Positions 44,351 through 53,771 of a stretch of 64,000 nt of DNA are shown here, piece after piece; positions within the stretch are counted from its first letter, which is position 1; each line of letters opens with the position of its first letter. This DNA comes from Candidatus Ideonella esbjergensis (lineage in GTDB: Bacteria; Pseudomonadota; Gammaproteobacteria; Burkholderiales; Burkholderiaceae_C). The notes under the pieces were generated by a model that did not search any database, was not told the origin of the DNA, and saw only the letters and a program-made list of their open reading frames with translations. The position numbers and the translations under genes are program-made. The stretch covers positions 248,001-312,000 of the forward strand of contig JADJLP010000013.1 of the NCBI GenBank assembly GCA_016710065.1, given 5' to 3'.

Positions 44351-45712
44351 TCAAACGACCAGCAGCGGCAACTCCAGCGTGAACAAGGCCCCGCCGTCCG
44401 GGTGGTTGTCGGCACTCAAATGACCGCCGTGCTGATCGACGATGCCGTAGCTGATGGACAGCCCCAGCCCGGTGCCCTTGCCCACCGGCTTGGTGGTGAA
44501 AAAGGGGTCGAAGAGATGGCCCATGTGCTGCGGGGCGATGCCCGCGCCGCTGTCACGCAGCCTCAGCACCACGTTCGCCCCTTCCACCGCACCAATGATC
44601 CACAGGCTGGGCGGCACGCCGGGCTGGGCGGCGGCGGCGTCGTAGGCGTTCTGGATCAGGTTCATCAGCACCTGCAGCAGTTGCCCCGGGCTGCCCAGCA
44701 CCTTGCAGGGCGGGCCGGGTTGCCATTGCACGTTGAAGGTGGGGGCCGTGCCCTTGCGCACCCAATGGATGGCACGCTCCACCACGTCGTTCAGCACCAC
44801 CTCGGTCTTTTCGCCCTGGTCCACGGCCGAGAAACGCTTGAGGCCGTTGACGATGTCGGCCGTGCGCTGGGCCCCCTCCAGCGTGCCCTCCATCAGCGAG
44901 GGCAGGTCGCTCAGCAGGTGGTCGATGCGGAGCTTGGCGCGCAAGGCGTTTTGCTCGTCGCCTTGCGGCTGGCGGTGCATCGCGTCCAGGTAGGTGCGCA
45001 AACGCTCGGTGTAGCGGCGCAGCGCATGCACATTGCCCAGCACGAAGCTGATGGGGTTGTTCAGCTCGTGCGCCACGCCAGCCACCAGGCGACCCAGCGA
45101 GGCCAGTTTTTCGGAATGCAGCAGCTGCTGCTGGGTGCGCTTGAGCGCGTCGTGCGCCTCGCGCAGCTGGTGGTAGGCGCGCTTGATCTCGCCCATGGGC
45201 CGGCCCACGAACACCAGGCCCACGCGGCGGCCATTGGCGTCGAGCCGCGGCGTGCAATTGAAGTCCACCGGCACGCGCTGGCCCTGGGCGTCCAGCAGCT
45301 CCACCTCCACCACGGTGCCGCTGCGCTGCAGGGCCGGCGTGTCCAGCACATGGCGTATGCGCGCAGCGCCATGCTCGTCGGCCGTCAGCAGGGCCAGCGG
45401 CGTGCCGCGCAATTGCGCATCGGGGCGGCCCACCAGCTCGCACAGCGCGGCGTTGGTTTCCTCGATCTGGCCGGCCTCGTTGCAGGCGGCCAGCACGTCG
45501 CTCATGGCGGTGAGCAGGCTGAAGATGAACTGCTGGGTTTGCTCCAGCTCGGCGTTCTTCTGCTCCAGCGCGATCTCGTCGGCCACCAGTTGCGAATAGA
45601 CCTCGTCCATCTTGTGGATCACGTCCAGCCAGGTCGATTCGTCCACGCCCTCCATGTCGGGCGTGGGCAGCGCGGTCGGGCGCGCCAAGGGTTCGGGGTG
45701 GTTGGTGCTCAC
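44351..45712 (-). CDS. cytosolic PAS sensor histidine kinase
   Basis: A 453-residue kinase without membrane segments. It has a coiled coil (VADEIALEQKNAELEQTQQ), a PAS domain (about residues 65-180), then HisKA with the phospho-His in LVAGVAHELNNPISFVLGNV, and a HATPase with VLMNLIQNAYDAAAAQPG and GKGTGLGLSISYGIVDQHGG. The HELNNP variety is seen in NtrB/HupT-like kinases. Its start overlaps the stop of the hybrid kinase by 4 bases. No separate response regulator with an output domain is nearby. Confidence 0.87.
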   Translation of the reverse strand: MSTNHPEPLARPTALPTPDMEGVDESTWLDVIHKMDEVYSQLVADEIALEQKNAELEQTQQFIFSLLTAMSDVLAACNEAGQIEETNAALCELVGRPDAQLRGTPLALLTADEHGAARIRHVLDTPALQRSGTVVEVELLDAQGQRVPVDFNCTPRLDANGRRVGLVFVGRPMGEIKRAYHQLREAHDALKRTQQQLLHSEKLASLGRLVAGVAHELNNPISFVLGNVHALRRYTERLRTYLDAMHRQPQGDEQNALRAKLRIDHLLSDLPSLMEGTLEGAQRTADIVNGLKRFSAVDQGEKTEVVLNDVVERAIHWVRKGTAPTFNVQWQPGPPCKVLGSPGQLLQVLMNLIQNAYDAAAAQPGVPPSLWIIGAVEGANVVLRLRDSGAGIAPQHMGHLFDPFFTTKPVGKGTGLGLSISYGIVDQHGGHLSADNHPDGGALFTLELPLLVV

Positions 45713-48700
45713 AAGCTGCAGCCTAGCAGGCCGGCCAACAGGCGTTGCAGCTCATCTGCCAGGGCCTGCGCCAGCGCGGCGCAGGTCTCGGTGCCGGCCG
45801 GCGCGGCTCGCGCAGCCACCAACAGCGCGGCCGCCCGCTCGGTCAGCGGCTGCGCGCCTATGGTGCCGCCCACGCCCTTGAGGCTGTGGGCCAGGCGGTG
45901 CAGGGTGGCCACATCGCCCGCGCCAGCGGCCACCCGCAGGGCCTGCACTTCGGGCCCGTGGTTCTGCATGAACAGCCCCAGCACGTGCCGGTACAGCGCC
46001 GGGTCTTCATCCACCATTTGCAGACCCAGCGCGGTGTCGAGACCGTCCACCCGACCCAGCCGGTCCAGCCACGCCTCTTGCGCCGCCGCTGCGGTCTGCG
46101 GCGCCGCAGCGGCCTCAGTCGGCAGCCAGGCCAGCAGGCAGCGGTACAGGGCCTCGGGGCTCACCGGCTTGCCGATGAAATCGTTCATGCCGGCGGCCAG
46201 GCAGGCGGCCTTGTCCTCGTCGTAGGCATTGGCCGTCAGCGCCACGATGGGCAGGCCGGCCAGCTCGGGTTGTTGGCGCATCTGGCGCGTGGCGGCCAGG
46301 CCGTCGAGCACCGGCATCTGCAAGTCCATCAGCACCAGGTGGTGGCGCTGGGGCGAGACCTGGCGCAGCGCCTGTGCACCGTCGGCCACGCTCTCCACCT
46401 GCAGGCCCACGCCCTGCAGCAGCTCCACCAACACCTGGCGGTTCACCTCGTTGTCTTCGGCCAGCAGCACGCGGTGCAGGCCGGCCCGCTCGCGCAGGGC
46501 CCGTGCGGCTTGTTCACCGGTGGCCACCGCCTGTGCCCCGGGCGCCTGGGCGCTGCCACGCGCCAAGCTGGCGGTGAACCAGAAGCGGCTGCCGCGCCCA
46601 GGCTCGCTGCTGACCCCGGTTTCGCCACCCATCAGGCTGGCCAGGTGACGGGTGATGGCCAGGCCCAGGCCGGTACCGCCATGGCGCCGGGTGGTGGAGC
46701 TGTCGGCCTGCTCGAAGGCCCGGAACAAGCGGTTGAGGTGCTCGGCCGCGATGCCCATGCCCGTGTCGGCCACTTCAAAGCGCAGGTGCAGTTGCTGTGC
46801 ATCCTGTGCCAGCACCTGTACCGCCACCGTCACCGAACCCTGCTGCGTGAACTTGATGGCATTGCCCACGTAGTTCAGCAGGGCCTGACGCAGGCGCGTG
46901 GCGTCGGCACGCAGCCACAGGCCTTCGGGCGGCGCAAGCATCACCAGGCTCAGGCCGCGTGCGCTGGCCTGGGCCTGCATGAGGCCGTGCACCTCGTCGA
47001 GCAACTGGTCCAGCGAAAAATCGATCTGCTCCAGGCTCAGGCGGCCAGCCTCGATCTTGGACAGGTCTAGCACATCGTTGAGGATGTCCATCAGGTGCTG
47101 GGCCGAGCGCTCGATGCGGTGCAGCCGGTCGGCTTGCTGCGGCTCGGGCTGGGCGTCGCGCATCAGCCGGGCCAGGCCCATGATGGCGTTCATGGGCGTG
47201 CGGATTTCATGGCTCATGTTGGCCAGGAAGGTGCTCTTGGCGCGGTTGGCGGCCTCGGCCCGCTCGCGCGCCTCGGCCAGCTCGGCCGTGCGCTCGGCCA
47301 CCAGGGCTTCGAGGTGCAGGCGGTAGCCACTCAGCTCTTCGCGCATCAGGCGCTGGTCGGTGATGTCCTGGGTGAAGCCGTTGAGCCGCACCACGCGGCC
47401 GCCCTGCACCACCGGCAGGCAACGGCTGCGCACCCATTTGCGGTGGCCTTGGGGTGTCAGGGTTTCGAGCTCCAGGTCATAGGGTTTGGCGTCGGCGATG
47501 GCCGCCCGCCAGGCCCGCCGCGCCAGCTCGCGCGACTCACCCTGGAACCAGTGCAGGATGTTGGCAGGGCTGCGCATGGCGTCGGCATCCACCTCGTGGA
47601 TACGGGCCACCTCCTCGGTAGAGCTGACCTGGCCGGTGAGCACGTCATAGCCCCAGCCGCCGATGTGCGCCATGGCGCTGACCTGGCGCATCAGCTCGTC
47701 TTTCTCTTGCAGCGCATGCTGCGACTGACGTTCTGCCGTGATGTCGCGCGATACGCCATAGATGCCAATCACCTCACCATGCTCGTCTCGCAGCGGGCCC
47801 TTGGTGGCCAGGAAAGTGGTGGGGCCCTGGGGCAGGGTGAGTTGCTCTTCGGCGATGACCACGTGCTGCTCGCGCATCACGCGCTCACCCACTTCCGCCA
47901 ACATCACCGCCTGCTCGGGCGGAAACAGAGCGCGGTCGTCCTGCCCCAACACCTCGGCCGCGGTCTTGCCGGACAGGCGCTCGGCCGCGCGGTTGAACAA
48001 CAGGTAGCGGCCCTGCAGGTCCTTGGCAAAGATGGCGTCGTCCGAGCTGTCGGCCACCGCCTGCAACAGGCGCAAGGCCTGCAGCTGCTGCGCCTGGCGT
48101 TGCTGGTCGCGCACCGAAGCCTGCAGCAACTGGCGTTGGCGGCGCTGCAGCGTGGCCCCCACCGCCACGCCCATGAGCAGCAGGCCGGCCAGCGCCAGCC
48201 AGGCCAGGTCCACGAACACGCCGGCCAGGTACTCGCCCTGGTCGATCTTGGCCAGCACCACCCAGTCGGTACCTGCCATGCGCTGGCCCACGCCCAGCAC
48301 GCGCCGCCCACCCGGCTCGGTGCCCTCCAGCAACTGGCCCAACTGCGCGCCAGGGCCCAGCAGTTGCACCGCCAGCGCAGCCGCGCCGGCAGCCGACAGC
48401 GACAGGTGATCCAGCTGGCTGGCCTCGCGGTTGCGCGCGCTGAGGTACAGCACCCGGTCGCCTTCCTGGTGCAGCAGCACGATGTCGCCGGTGGCCGTGG
48501 GCACGGGCCAGTCGCCCAGGTGCTCGTCCATGCGGGCCGACAGGTCGCTGCGCATGACCAGCACGGGATGCGGTTTGCCGGCCGGCGCCGGCAGCGCCGC
48601 CAACATGTCGATCAGCAGCCGGCCGTTGGCGCCTTCGTAGGGGCCCACCAGGGTCCACTCTGGCGCGCTGGCCTGCCCGGCGAGCTTGACGGCCTGCAAG

Positions 48701-49371
48701 GTGGCTTCCGGGAAGGTCACCTCGGCGTCGCTCGTGTTCAGCACCGGCTCACCATCGGCGCTGAACATCGCGGCCAGCTCGAAATGCTTCAAGCCGGCGT
48801 AATCCTTCAGGCGCTGCCGCAGGGTCTGGCCGCTGGCCGTGTCGTGCTGTTCCCGCCAGCGCAGGTACAGATCGGACCACAGCCGGCTGCCGCCCAGAAA
48901 CTGCAGATCGCTCTGCCGCTCGCTCAGCCACTGGCCCAGCTCGTTGCCCTTGGCCTGGGCGATGGCCTGCAGGCGCGCCTCCTGGGTCTGGCGGTGGCGG
49001 TACAGGCTCCACACCGCGCCGACGGCCACCACCAACACGATCAGCACCGCCCAGCCGGCCACCGGCCGCACCAGATCGCCCCGGCGCAGACTGGCAGGCG
49101 ACCTGCGCTGCGAGCCCAGCAAACGGCGGATCAGCAGGTACAGCAGTGCACTGGTGACGGCCACGAAGAGCCAGCCCTTGAGCATGCTGAGCGTGAGCAC
49201 CAGCGAGGGGTCGGACACGAACAAGGCCACCAGGCGGTCCGACAGCAAGATCCACAGCGCCGCAAAGGCCGCGTAAATCAGCACCACACCCAGCGCATCT
49301 TCAGAAGGCACGCCCCGCGCTGGCATGGTGCGAGACGACACGGAGTCGGTGAAATCGGATGGCGTGGGCAT
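45709..49371 (-). CDS. large hybrid sensor kinase (PAS-PAS-HisKA-HATPase-REC-Hpt)
   Basis: A 1220-residue hybrid kinase. Two N-terminal helices are followed by a third, a large extracytoplasmic sensor region, a fourth helix, two PAS domains (about residues 430-690), HisKA (FLANMSHEIRTPMNAIMGL), HATPase (VGNAIKFTQQG, HGGTGLGLAITRHL), a receiver (LLAEDNEVNRQ, VLMDLQMPVLDG) and a C-terminal Hpt domain (LHRLAHSLKGVGG). Such proteins run an internal phosphorelay whose final regulator is encoded elsewhere. The ATG at 49371 is the likeliest start; an upstream ATG at 49395 is possible. Confidence 0.9.
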   Translation of the reverse strand: MPTPSDFTDSVSSRTMPARGVPSEDALGVVLIYAAFAALWILLSDRLVALFVSDPSLVLTLSMLKGWLFVAVTSALLYLLIRRLLGSQRRSPASLRRGDLVRPVAGWAVLIVLVVAVGAVWSLYRHRQTQEARLQAIAQAKGNELGQWLSERQSDLQFLGGSRLWSDLYLRWREQHDTASGQTLRQRLKDYAGLKHFELAAMFSADGEPVLNTSDAEVTFPEATLQAVKLAGQASAPEWTLVGPYEGANGRLLIDMLAALPAPAGKPHPVLVMRSDLSARMDEHLGDWPVPTATGDIVLLHQEGDRVLYLSARNREASQLDHLSLSAAGAAALAVQLLGPGAQLGQLLEGTEPGGRRVLGVGQRMAGTDWVVLAKIDQGEYLAGVFVDLAWLALAGLLLMGVAVGATLQRRQRQLLQASVRDQQRQAQQLQALRLLQAVADSSDDAIFAKDLQGRYLLFNRAAERLSGKTAAEVLGQDDRALFPPEQAVMLAEVGERVMREQHVVIAEEQLTLPQGPTTFLATKGPLRDEHGEVIGIYGVSRDITAERQSQHALQEKDELMRQVSAMAHIGGWGYDVLTGQVSSTEEVARIHEVDADAMRSPANILHWFQGESRELARRAWRAAIADAKPYDLELETLTPQGHRKWVRSRCLPVVQGGRVVRLNGFTQDITDQRLMREELSGYRLHLEALVAERTAELAEARERAEAANRAKSTFLANMSHEIRTPMNAIMGLARLMRDAQPEPQQADRLHRIERSAQHLMDILNDVLDLSKIEAGRLSLEQIDFSLDQLLDEVHGLMQAQASARGLSLVMLAPPEGLWLRADATRLRQALLNYVGNAIKFTQQGSVTVAVQVLAQDAQQLHLRFEVADTGMGIAAEHLNRLFRAFEQADSSTTRRHGGTGLGLAITRHLASLMGGETGVSSEPGRGSRFWFTASLARGSAQAPGAQAVATGEQAARALRERAGLHRVLLAEDNEVNRQVLVELLQGVGLQVESVADGAQALRQVSPQRHHLVLMDLQMPVLDGLAATRQMRQQPELAGLPIVALTANAYDEDKAACLAAGMNDFIGKPVSPEALYRCLLAWLPTEAAAAPQTAAAAQEAWLDRLGRVDGLDTALGLQMVDEDPALYRHVLGLFMQNHGPEVQALRVAAGAGDVATLHRLAHSLKGVGGTIGAQPLTERAAALLVAARAAPAGTETCAALAQALADELQRLLAGLLGCSL

Positions 49372-49519
49372 GTGGGGGCGTCTTGGACTGCACATCAAGG
49401 TGCCGGCCCGGGCAAGCCTAACGCATGTGTGCCGGCGCCATCGAAAGAGAAGTCAGTCTTGCTGCCCGGATAGCGGCTAGCCGGCCATGCGCCGAGAACG
49501 GAATGCCACGCCTGCACGG

Positions 49520-50860
49520 TCAAATCATCCCGAAGCTCTCGGCCAACAGGAAACCGGCCAGGCACGAGGTGCCCACACCGATCAGGCCCGGCAGAATGAA
49601 GCTGTGGTTGATCACGTACTTGCCGATGTGCGTGGTGCCCGAGCGGTCGAACTGGATAGCGGCCAAGTCGCTGGGGTAGGTGGGCAGGATGTAGTAGCCG
49701 TAAGAGGCTGCCGCAAAGGCCACCACATAGCCGGGCAGCACGCCGATGGCCAGGCCCACAGGCACCATGGCGCTCACGGCGGCGGCCTGCGAGTTCACCA
49801 GCTTGGAAACCAGCAGCAGTGCGATGGCATAGGTCCAGGGCTGGGTCTTCACCAACTCGGTGAGCAGGGCCTTGAGTTCGGGCAGGTGCGCCTCGAACAC
49901 CGTGTCGGCCATCCAGGCGATGCCGAACACCGCCACCACCGCCACCATGCCGGCACGAAAGACCTCGGTCTTGCCGATCTGGTTGGGCTCGGTCTGGGTG
50001 AACAGGATGATGAACGCGCCGGCCAGCAGCATGAACATCTGGATGGTGAGCACCATGCTCAAAGGCTTGCCGCCGATCAGCGGGCGCAGGTTCTGGAAGG
50101 CGCCGAGCACGGCCACCAGGGCTATGGCGCCGATGAAAATCCACATCGCCGTCCACTGGCCCGTGGCCAGCTTCTTGCCCAGCAGGGTGACGCCGTCGCC
50201 GTAGACCATCTTGCGCTGTTCCGGGTCGGCGATGCGCTTCTGGAATTCCTCGTCCTTGTCCAGGTCCTTGCCGCGGAACCAGCTGAAGATGCCGATGGCC
50301 AGCACGCCGGCCAACGTGGAGGGGATGGTGACCGACAGCAGTCCCACGAAGTCGATCACGTGGCCATTCACCGGTGCCTTGGCCAGGAAGGCAACCAGCG
50401 ACACCACGGCCACCGAGACCGGGCTGGCCAGGATGCCCATCTGGCTGGCGATGGAAGACGCCGCCATGGGCCGCTCGGGCCGGATCCCGTTCTTGATGGA
50501 GATGTCGTAGATGATGGGCAGCATGGTGTAGACCACGTGGCCCGTGCCGCACAGCATGGTGAGCGAGCAGGTGACGAAGGGCGCCAGGATGGACACGTAC
50601 CTGGGGTTGCGGCGCAGCACGCGCTCGGCCCCTTGCAGCATCACCTCCAGCCCGCCCGAGGCCTGCAGCGTGGCCGACGCCGCCACCACGGCGATGATGG
50701 TGAGCATCACGTCCACAGGCGGCTTGCCGGGCGTGAGCTTGAAGACAAAGGTCATCAGCACGATGCCGATGCCCCCCAGCAGCCCGAGTGCCGCGCCACC
50801 CTTGCGGGCGCCGTAAAAGAGGCAGATCAGGATGATCGCGATCTGAAGCAGGATGTCCAT
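49520..50860 (-). CDS. anaerobic C4-dicarboxylate transporter, Dcu family
   Basis: A 446-residue polytopic transporter of the DcuA/DcuB family, which exchanges fumarate, malate, aspartate and succinate. Family marks are the opening YGARKGGAALGLLGGIG, the segment FVTCSLTMLCGTGHVVYTMLPIIYDI, MAASSIASQMGILASPVSVAVVSL and the closing HSFILPGLIGVGTSCLAGF. DcuA and DcuB cannot be told apart by eye. Two palindromes lie directly upstream. The gene follows a c-di-GMP enzyme gene on the same strand. Confidence 0.9.
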   Translation of the reverse strand: MDILLQIAIILICLFYGARKGGAALGLLGGIGIVLMTFVFKLTPGKPPVDVMLTIIAVVAASATLQASGGLEVMLQGAERVLRRNPRYVSILAPFVTCSLTMLCGTGHVVYTMLPIIYDISIKNGIRPERPMAASSIASQMGILASPVSVAVVSLVAFLAKAPVNGHVIDFVGLLSVTIPSTLAGVLAIGIFSWFRGKDLDKDEEFQKRIADPEQRKMVYGDGVTLLGKKLATGQWTAMWIFIGAIALVAVLGAFQNLRPLIGGKPLSMVLTIQMFMLLAGAFIILFTQTEPNQIGKTEVFRAGMVAVVAVFGIAWMADTVFEAHLPELKALLTELVKTQPWTYAIALLLVSKLVNSQAAAVSAMVPVGLAIGVLPGYVVAFAAASYGYYILPTYPSDLAAIQFDRSGTTHIGKYVINHSFILPGLIGVGTSCLAGFLLAESFGMI

Positions 50861-50876
50861 GATGGGGTTCCACTCG

Positions 50877-50900
50877 ATACGGCCCCACATGGGACCGTAT
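50877..50900. promoter_or_regulatory. 24-base imperfect palindrome before the Dcu gene
   Basis: Arms ATACGG and CCGTAT are perfect and the inner bases mostly pair (20 of 24 positions symmetric). It lies 17 bases before the Dcu start codon, a position where a bound repressor would block transcription or initiation. No matching regulator is encoded beside it. Confidence 0.45.
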
Positions 50901-50921
50901 AGGTAATAACCCTAATCATTT

Positions 50922-50937
50922 AGGACAGCGCTGTCCT
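50922..50937. promoter_or_regulatory. perfect 16-base palindrome AGGACAG-CG-CTGTCCT
   Basis: It lies between the GGDEF-EAL stop (50947) and the Dcu gene, 22 bases from the other palindrome. It could be a second operator or the terminator hairpin of the GGDEF-EAL gene; there is no T tract after it on the minus strand, so an operator seems likelier. Confidence 0.4.
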
Positions 50938-50946
50938 TGACCCAGA

Positions 50947-53604
50947 TCAGGCCTGCTCCCCCGGCATCCGCTCCCCTGGCCAGGCCTTGAGCGCGCCCAT
51001 GCATGCGTCGAGATCGCCAAAGGCGCTGTTGTGCTCGATCACCAGGTTCTCGCCCAACCCCAACTGGTGCAGGTTGATACGCCGCGCCACGGCGTCGGCG
51101 TCGGCAGCGGGCAGCGGCCGCGCGAACAGGTAGCCCTGCAAGCGCTGGCAACCCACGTCGCGGAGCAGCTGAAACTGCTCCAGCGTTTCCACGCCTTCGG
51201 CCACGCAGTCCAGCCCCAATTCGCGGGCCAGGTTGACCATGGCGATCAGCACGGCGCGGCCATTCTGGTTCACCGCGTCCACCAGCAATGAGCGGTCGAT
51301 TTTCATCACCTGCACCGGCAGGCGGCGCAAATAGCCCAGCGATGAGTAGCCTGTGCCGAAATCGTCAATCGCAATGCACACACCCGCATCGCGCAGTTGC
51401 TGCAGTTGGGCGATGCTGCGCTCGGGCTTGTCCATCAGCACACTCTCGGTGATCTCGATGGTGAGCCGGCGCGGGTCTATGCCGGTGGCGCGGACGACAT
51501 TGAGCGCGTCGGTGCAGAAGTCTGACTGGGCCAGTTGCACCACCGACACATTCACCGCCACCGATTCAATGGACGAACCGCTGATGCGCCAGGCCAGCAA
51601 CTGCTGGCAGGCCTTCTTCAGCGCCCACAGGCCGGTCGGCACGATCACGCCGCTGCGCTCCAGCAGCGGCACGAACTCGGCCGGCGAGACCAACCCCAAC
51701 TCAGGGTGGCGCCAGCGGATCAGGGCCTCCACGCTGTCCACGCGCCGGCGGGCCACGTTCACCACGCACTGGTAGTGCAACTCGAACTCCTCACGAGCCA
51801 GGCCGTCGCGCAAATCGGCGGTCAGGCGCATTCGACGCATGGCCGCCTGGTCCACCTCGCGCTGGAACAGCACCATCGCGCTCTCGTCCATGCGCTTGGC
51901 GGCGTACATGGCCTGGTCGGCGCAGCGCAGCAACTGCGCTGGCGTGGTGCCGTGCTCGGGGTACATGGCCGCACCCATGCTGGCATGGGCGTGGATGCTG
52001 CGGCCATCCAGAAACACCGGTACGGCCAGCGAGGCGATCAGCATCTCGCCGATGGAGCAGGCCACGGAAGCGTCGGCGATGCGCGGCAGGATGATCAGGA
52101 ACTCGTCCCCTCCGAGGCGGCCTATGCTTGGCGGCAACCCGGTGGCTGCGCCTGCGGATTGGCCCAAAAAGTCTTCGGCGGCCGAGAGCTGCTTCTGAAA
52201 GCGCCGCGCCACCTCCACCAGCAGTGCGTCGCCCACGTCATGGCCGTGCACGTCGTTGATGGTCTTGAAGTTGTCCAGGTCCACGAGGATCAGCGACAGT
52301 TGGCCCTGCTGTTCGGCTGCGGCGCGCAGGCAGGCGTCAGTGCTGCGCTCGAGCTGGCGGCGGTTGGGCAAACCGGTGAGCGCGTCGAAATCAGCCAGTT
52401 CCTGCAAGCGCGCTGCCGCCTGACTCTGCCGCACCACCAGCGCCGCCACGCCGGCCAGCATCAGCAGCACGGCCAGGGCGATGCCCGAGCGGACCGCGAT
52501 GGTCTGCCGGGCGCTGGCCTCGATGGCATCAAAGGTGGCCTGCGGCACGTGGCGCTTCAAAACCCAGGCCTCGCCTGCCAGCCCGTCCAGCGGCACGCTG
52601 ATCGTCAGGCCGGCGCGTGCTTGGCCAGCCACGGTGGCTTGCAGCAACTCGTTGCGGCGGTCTGCCACCACGATGCCACTGCCTTCGCGCAACAGCACGT
52701 AGTCAGACAAGGCGGCACGTTCCAGCCCCAGGGTGCTCATGCGGCTTTTTTCGCTCGATGTCACCGGCACCTGGGGCCAGTCCAACAGCCTGGCTTCCAG
52801 CACATTGAGGCGCACCACGCTGGTCACCAAGCCCTTGAGAGCACCTGTCTGCTCGTCGTAGATGGGCACCGACAGCATCACGCCTGTGCGGTCGCGGTTA
52901 TGGCCCGCCGCCGCAGAGGGGAACTGCGAGTTGTCGCAAGTGACCAGCGGAGGCGACACCAGGTGCGCGATGCCGCGCGGCGCCGACACGGGCAGAAGCG
53001 GGTGCTCGGCCCGCAGCCTGGCCAGCTGTGACTGGATCTCGGCGTACTCTTCGTCCTCCACCTCCGGCACCAGGCTGTTCCTGCCGTGAGTCGCATGGGC
53101 CCGCTGGGCCTGGCCAGCCGTCTGCGGACCGCGAAAGCGCTCGACCATCTCGGCGTCGAACATCAGGAAGGGCACCTCGCCCTGCGCCGGCTTGAAGCCG
53201 TCGTAGACCACGTACACCTCCGACACCGACAGCACATCGGCCAGCCGCTGGTAGAGCTGCAGCACGGTCTGTGCGTCGGCGGTGGTGAAGCGGCGGCCGT
53301 CCACCACATCGTCGTCTTCAGAAGCCCGGTTGTGCGCCGGGGGCCGCCGAATGGCCGGCAGCATGGCGATGGTTCGGGTGGTTACGTAGATGTCGGTAAA
53401 GACTTGCGAGAGATCGCGCGCCTTCATCTCGGTGCCGTAGCGCGCGCTGGTCTCCAGCTTCTGACGCTCGCCGTCGCGAACGCGCCAGGCGTCGTTGACG
53501 ATCAAGGCCTCCACAACCATCAACAAGCCCACCACCAACACCGCCACGGCCAGGTAGGTCATGGGGGTGCGTTGTCGTTGCCAGGCCTTGAACAGCTTCG
53601 CCAT
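50947..53604 (-). CDS. dCache-GGDEF-EAL cyclic-di-GMP signalling protein
   Basis: An 885-residue membrane protein. The first helix (about residues 16-35) is followed by a large periplasmic dCache-like sensor to about 370, a second helix (372-392), a GGDEF domain with an intact GGDEF at 498-502, and a C-terminal EAL domain (VEALIRWRHPELGL; later ITESVLMD, IDDFGTGYSSLGYL and KIDRSLL). Both catalytic motifs look intact, so it may make or destroy c-di-GMP. The ATG at 53604 is preferred to a GTG at 53628. Confidence 0.9.
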   Translation of the reverse strand: MAKLFKAWQRQRTPMTYLAVAVLVVGLLMVVEALIVNDAWRVRDGERQKLETSARYGTEMKARDLSQVFTDIYVTTRTIAMLPAIRRPPAHNRASEDDDVVDGRRFTTADAQTVLQLYQRLADVLSVSEVYVVYDGFKPAQGEVPFLMFDAEMVERFRGPQTAGQAQRAHATHGRNSLVPEVEDEEYAEIQSQLARLRAEHPLLPVSAPRGIAHLVSPPLVTCDNSQFPSAAAGHNRDRTGVMLSVPIYDEQTGALKGLVTSVVRLNVLEARLLDWPQVPVTSSEKSRMSTLGLERAALSDYVLLREGSGIVVADRRNELLQATVAGQARAGLTISVPLDGLAGEAWVLKRHVPQATFDAIEASARQTIAVRSGIALAVLLMLAGVAALVVRQSQAAARLQELADFDALTGLPNRRQLERSTDACLRAAAEQQGQLSLILVDLDNFKTINDVHGHDVGDALLVEVARRFQKQLSAAEDFLGQSAGAATGLPPSIGRLGGDEFLIILPRIADASVACSIGEMLIASLAVPVFLDGRSIHAHASMGAAMYPEHGTTPAQLLRCADQAMYAAKRMDESAMVLFQREVDQAAMRRMRLTADLRDGLAREEFELHYQCVVNVARRRVDSVEALIRWRHPELGLVSPAEFVPLLERSGVIVPTGLWALKKACQQLLAWRISGSSIESVAVNVSVVQLAQSDFCTDALNVVRATGIDPRRLTIEITESVLMDKPERSIAQLQQLRDAGVCIAIDDFGTGYSSLGYLRRLPVQVMKIDRSLLVDAVNQNGRAVLIAMVNLARELGLDCVAEGVETLEQFQLLRDVGCQRLQGYLFARPLPAADADAVARRINLHQLGLGENLVIEHNSAFGDLDACMGALKAWPGERMPGEQA

Positions 53605-53771
53605 CGGGGAGATCCTCAAGCCCTGCACAACCCGGGCATTCCTTGTTATCGGTCAAGCTCAGGGCGTACAGTCCCTTTGGGACTGCAATCGATTGAAGTT
53701 TGCGCCAAATAGTTCACGCCGCCACGAGGCGCATTGCCCGATCACCCCAGCCCTGCCCTGCCTGGCCAGGC

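Noticed and set aside
50922..50937. Rho-independent terminator of the GGDEF-EAL gene
   Set aside because: The stem is good but no T-rich tract follows on the minus strand.
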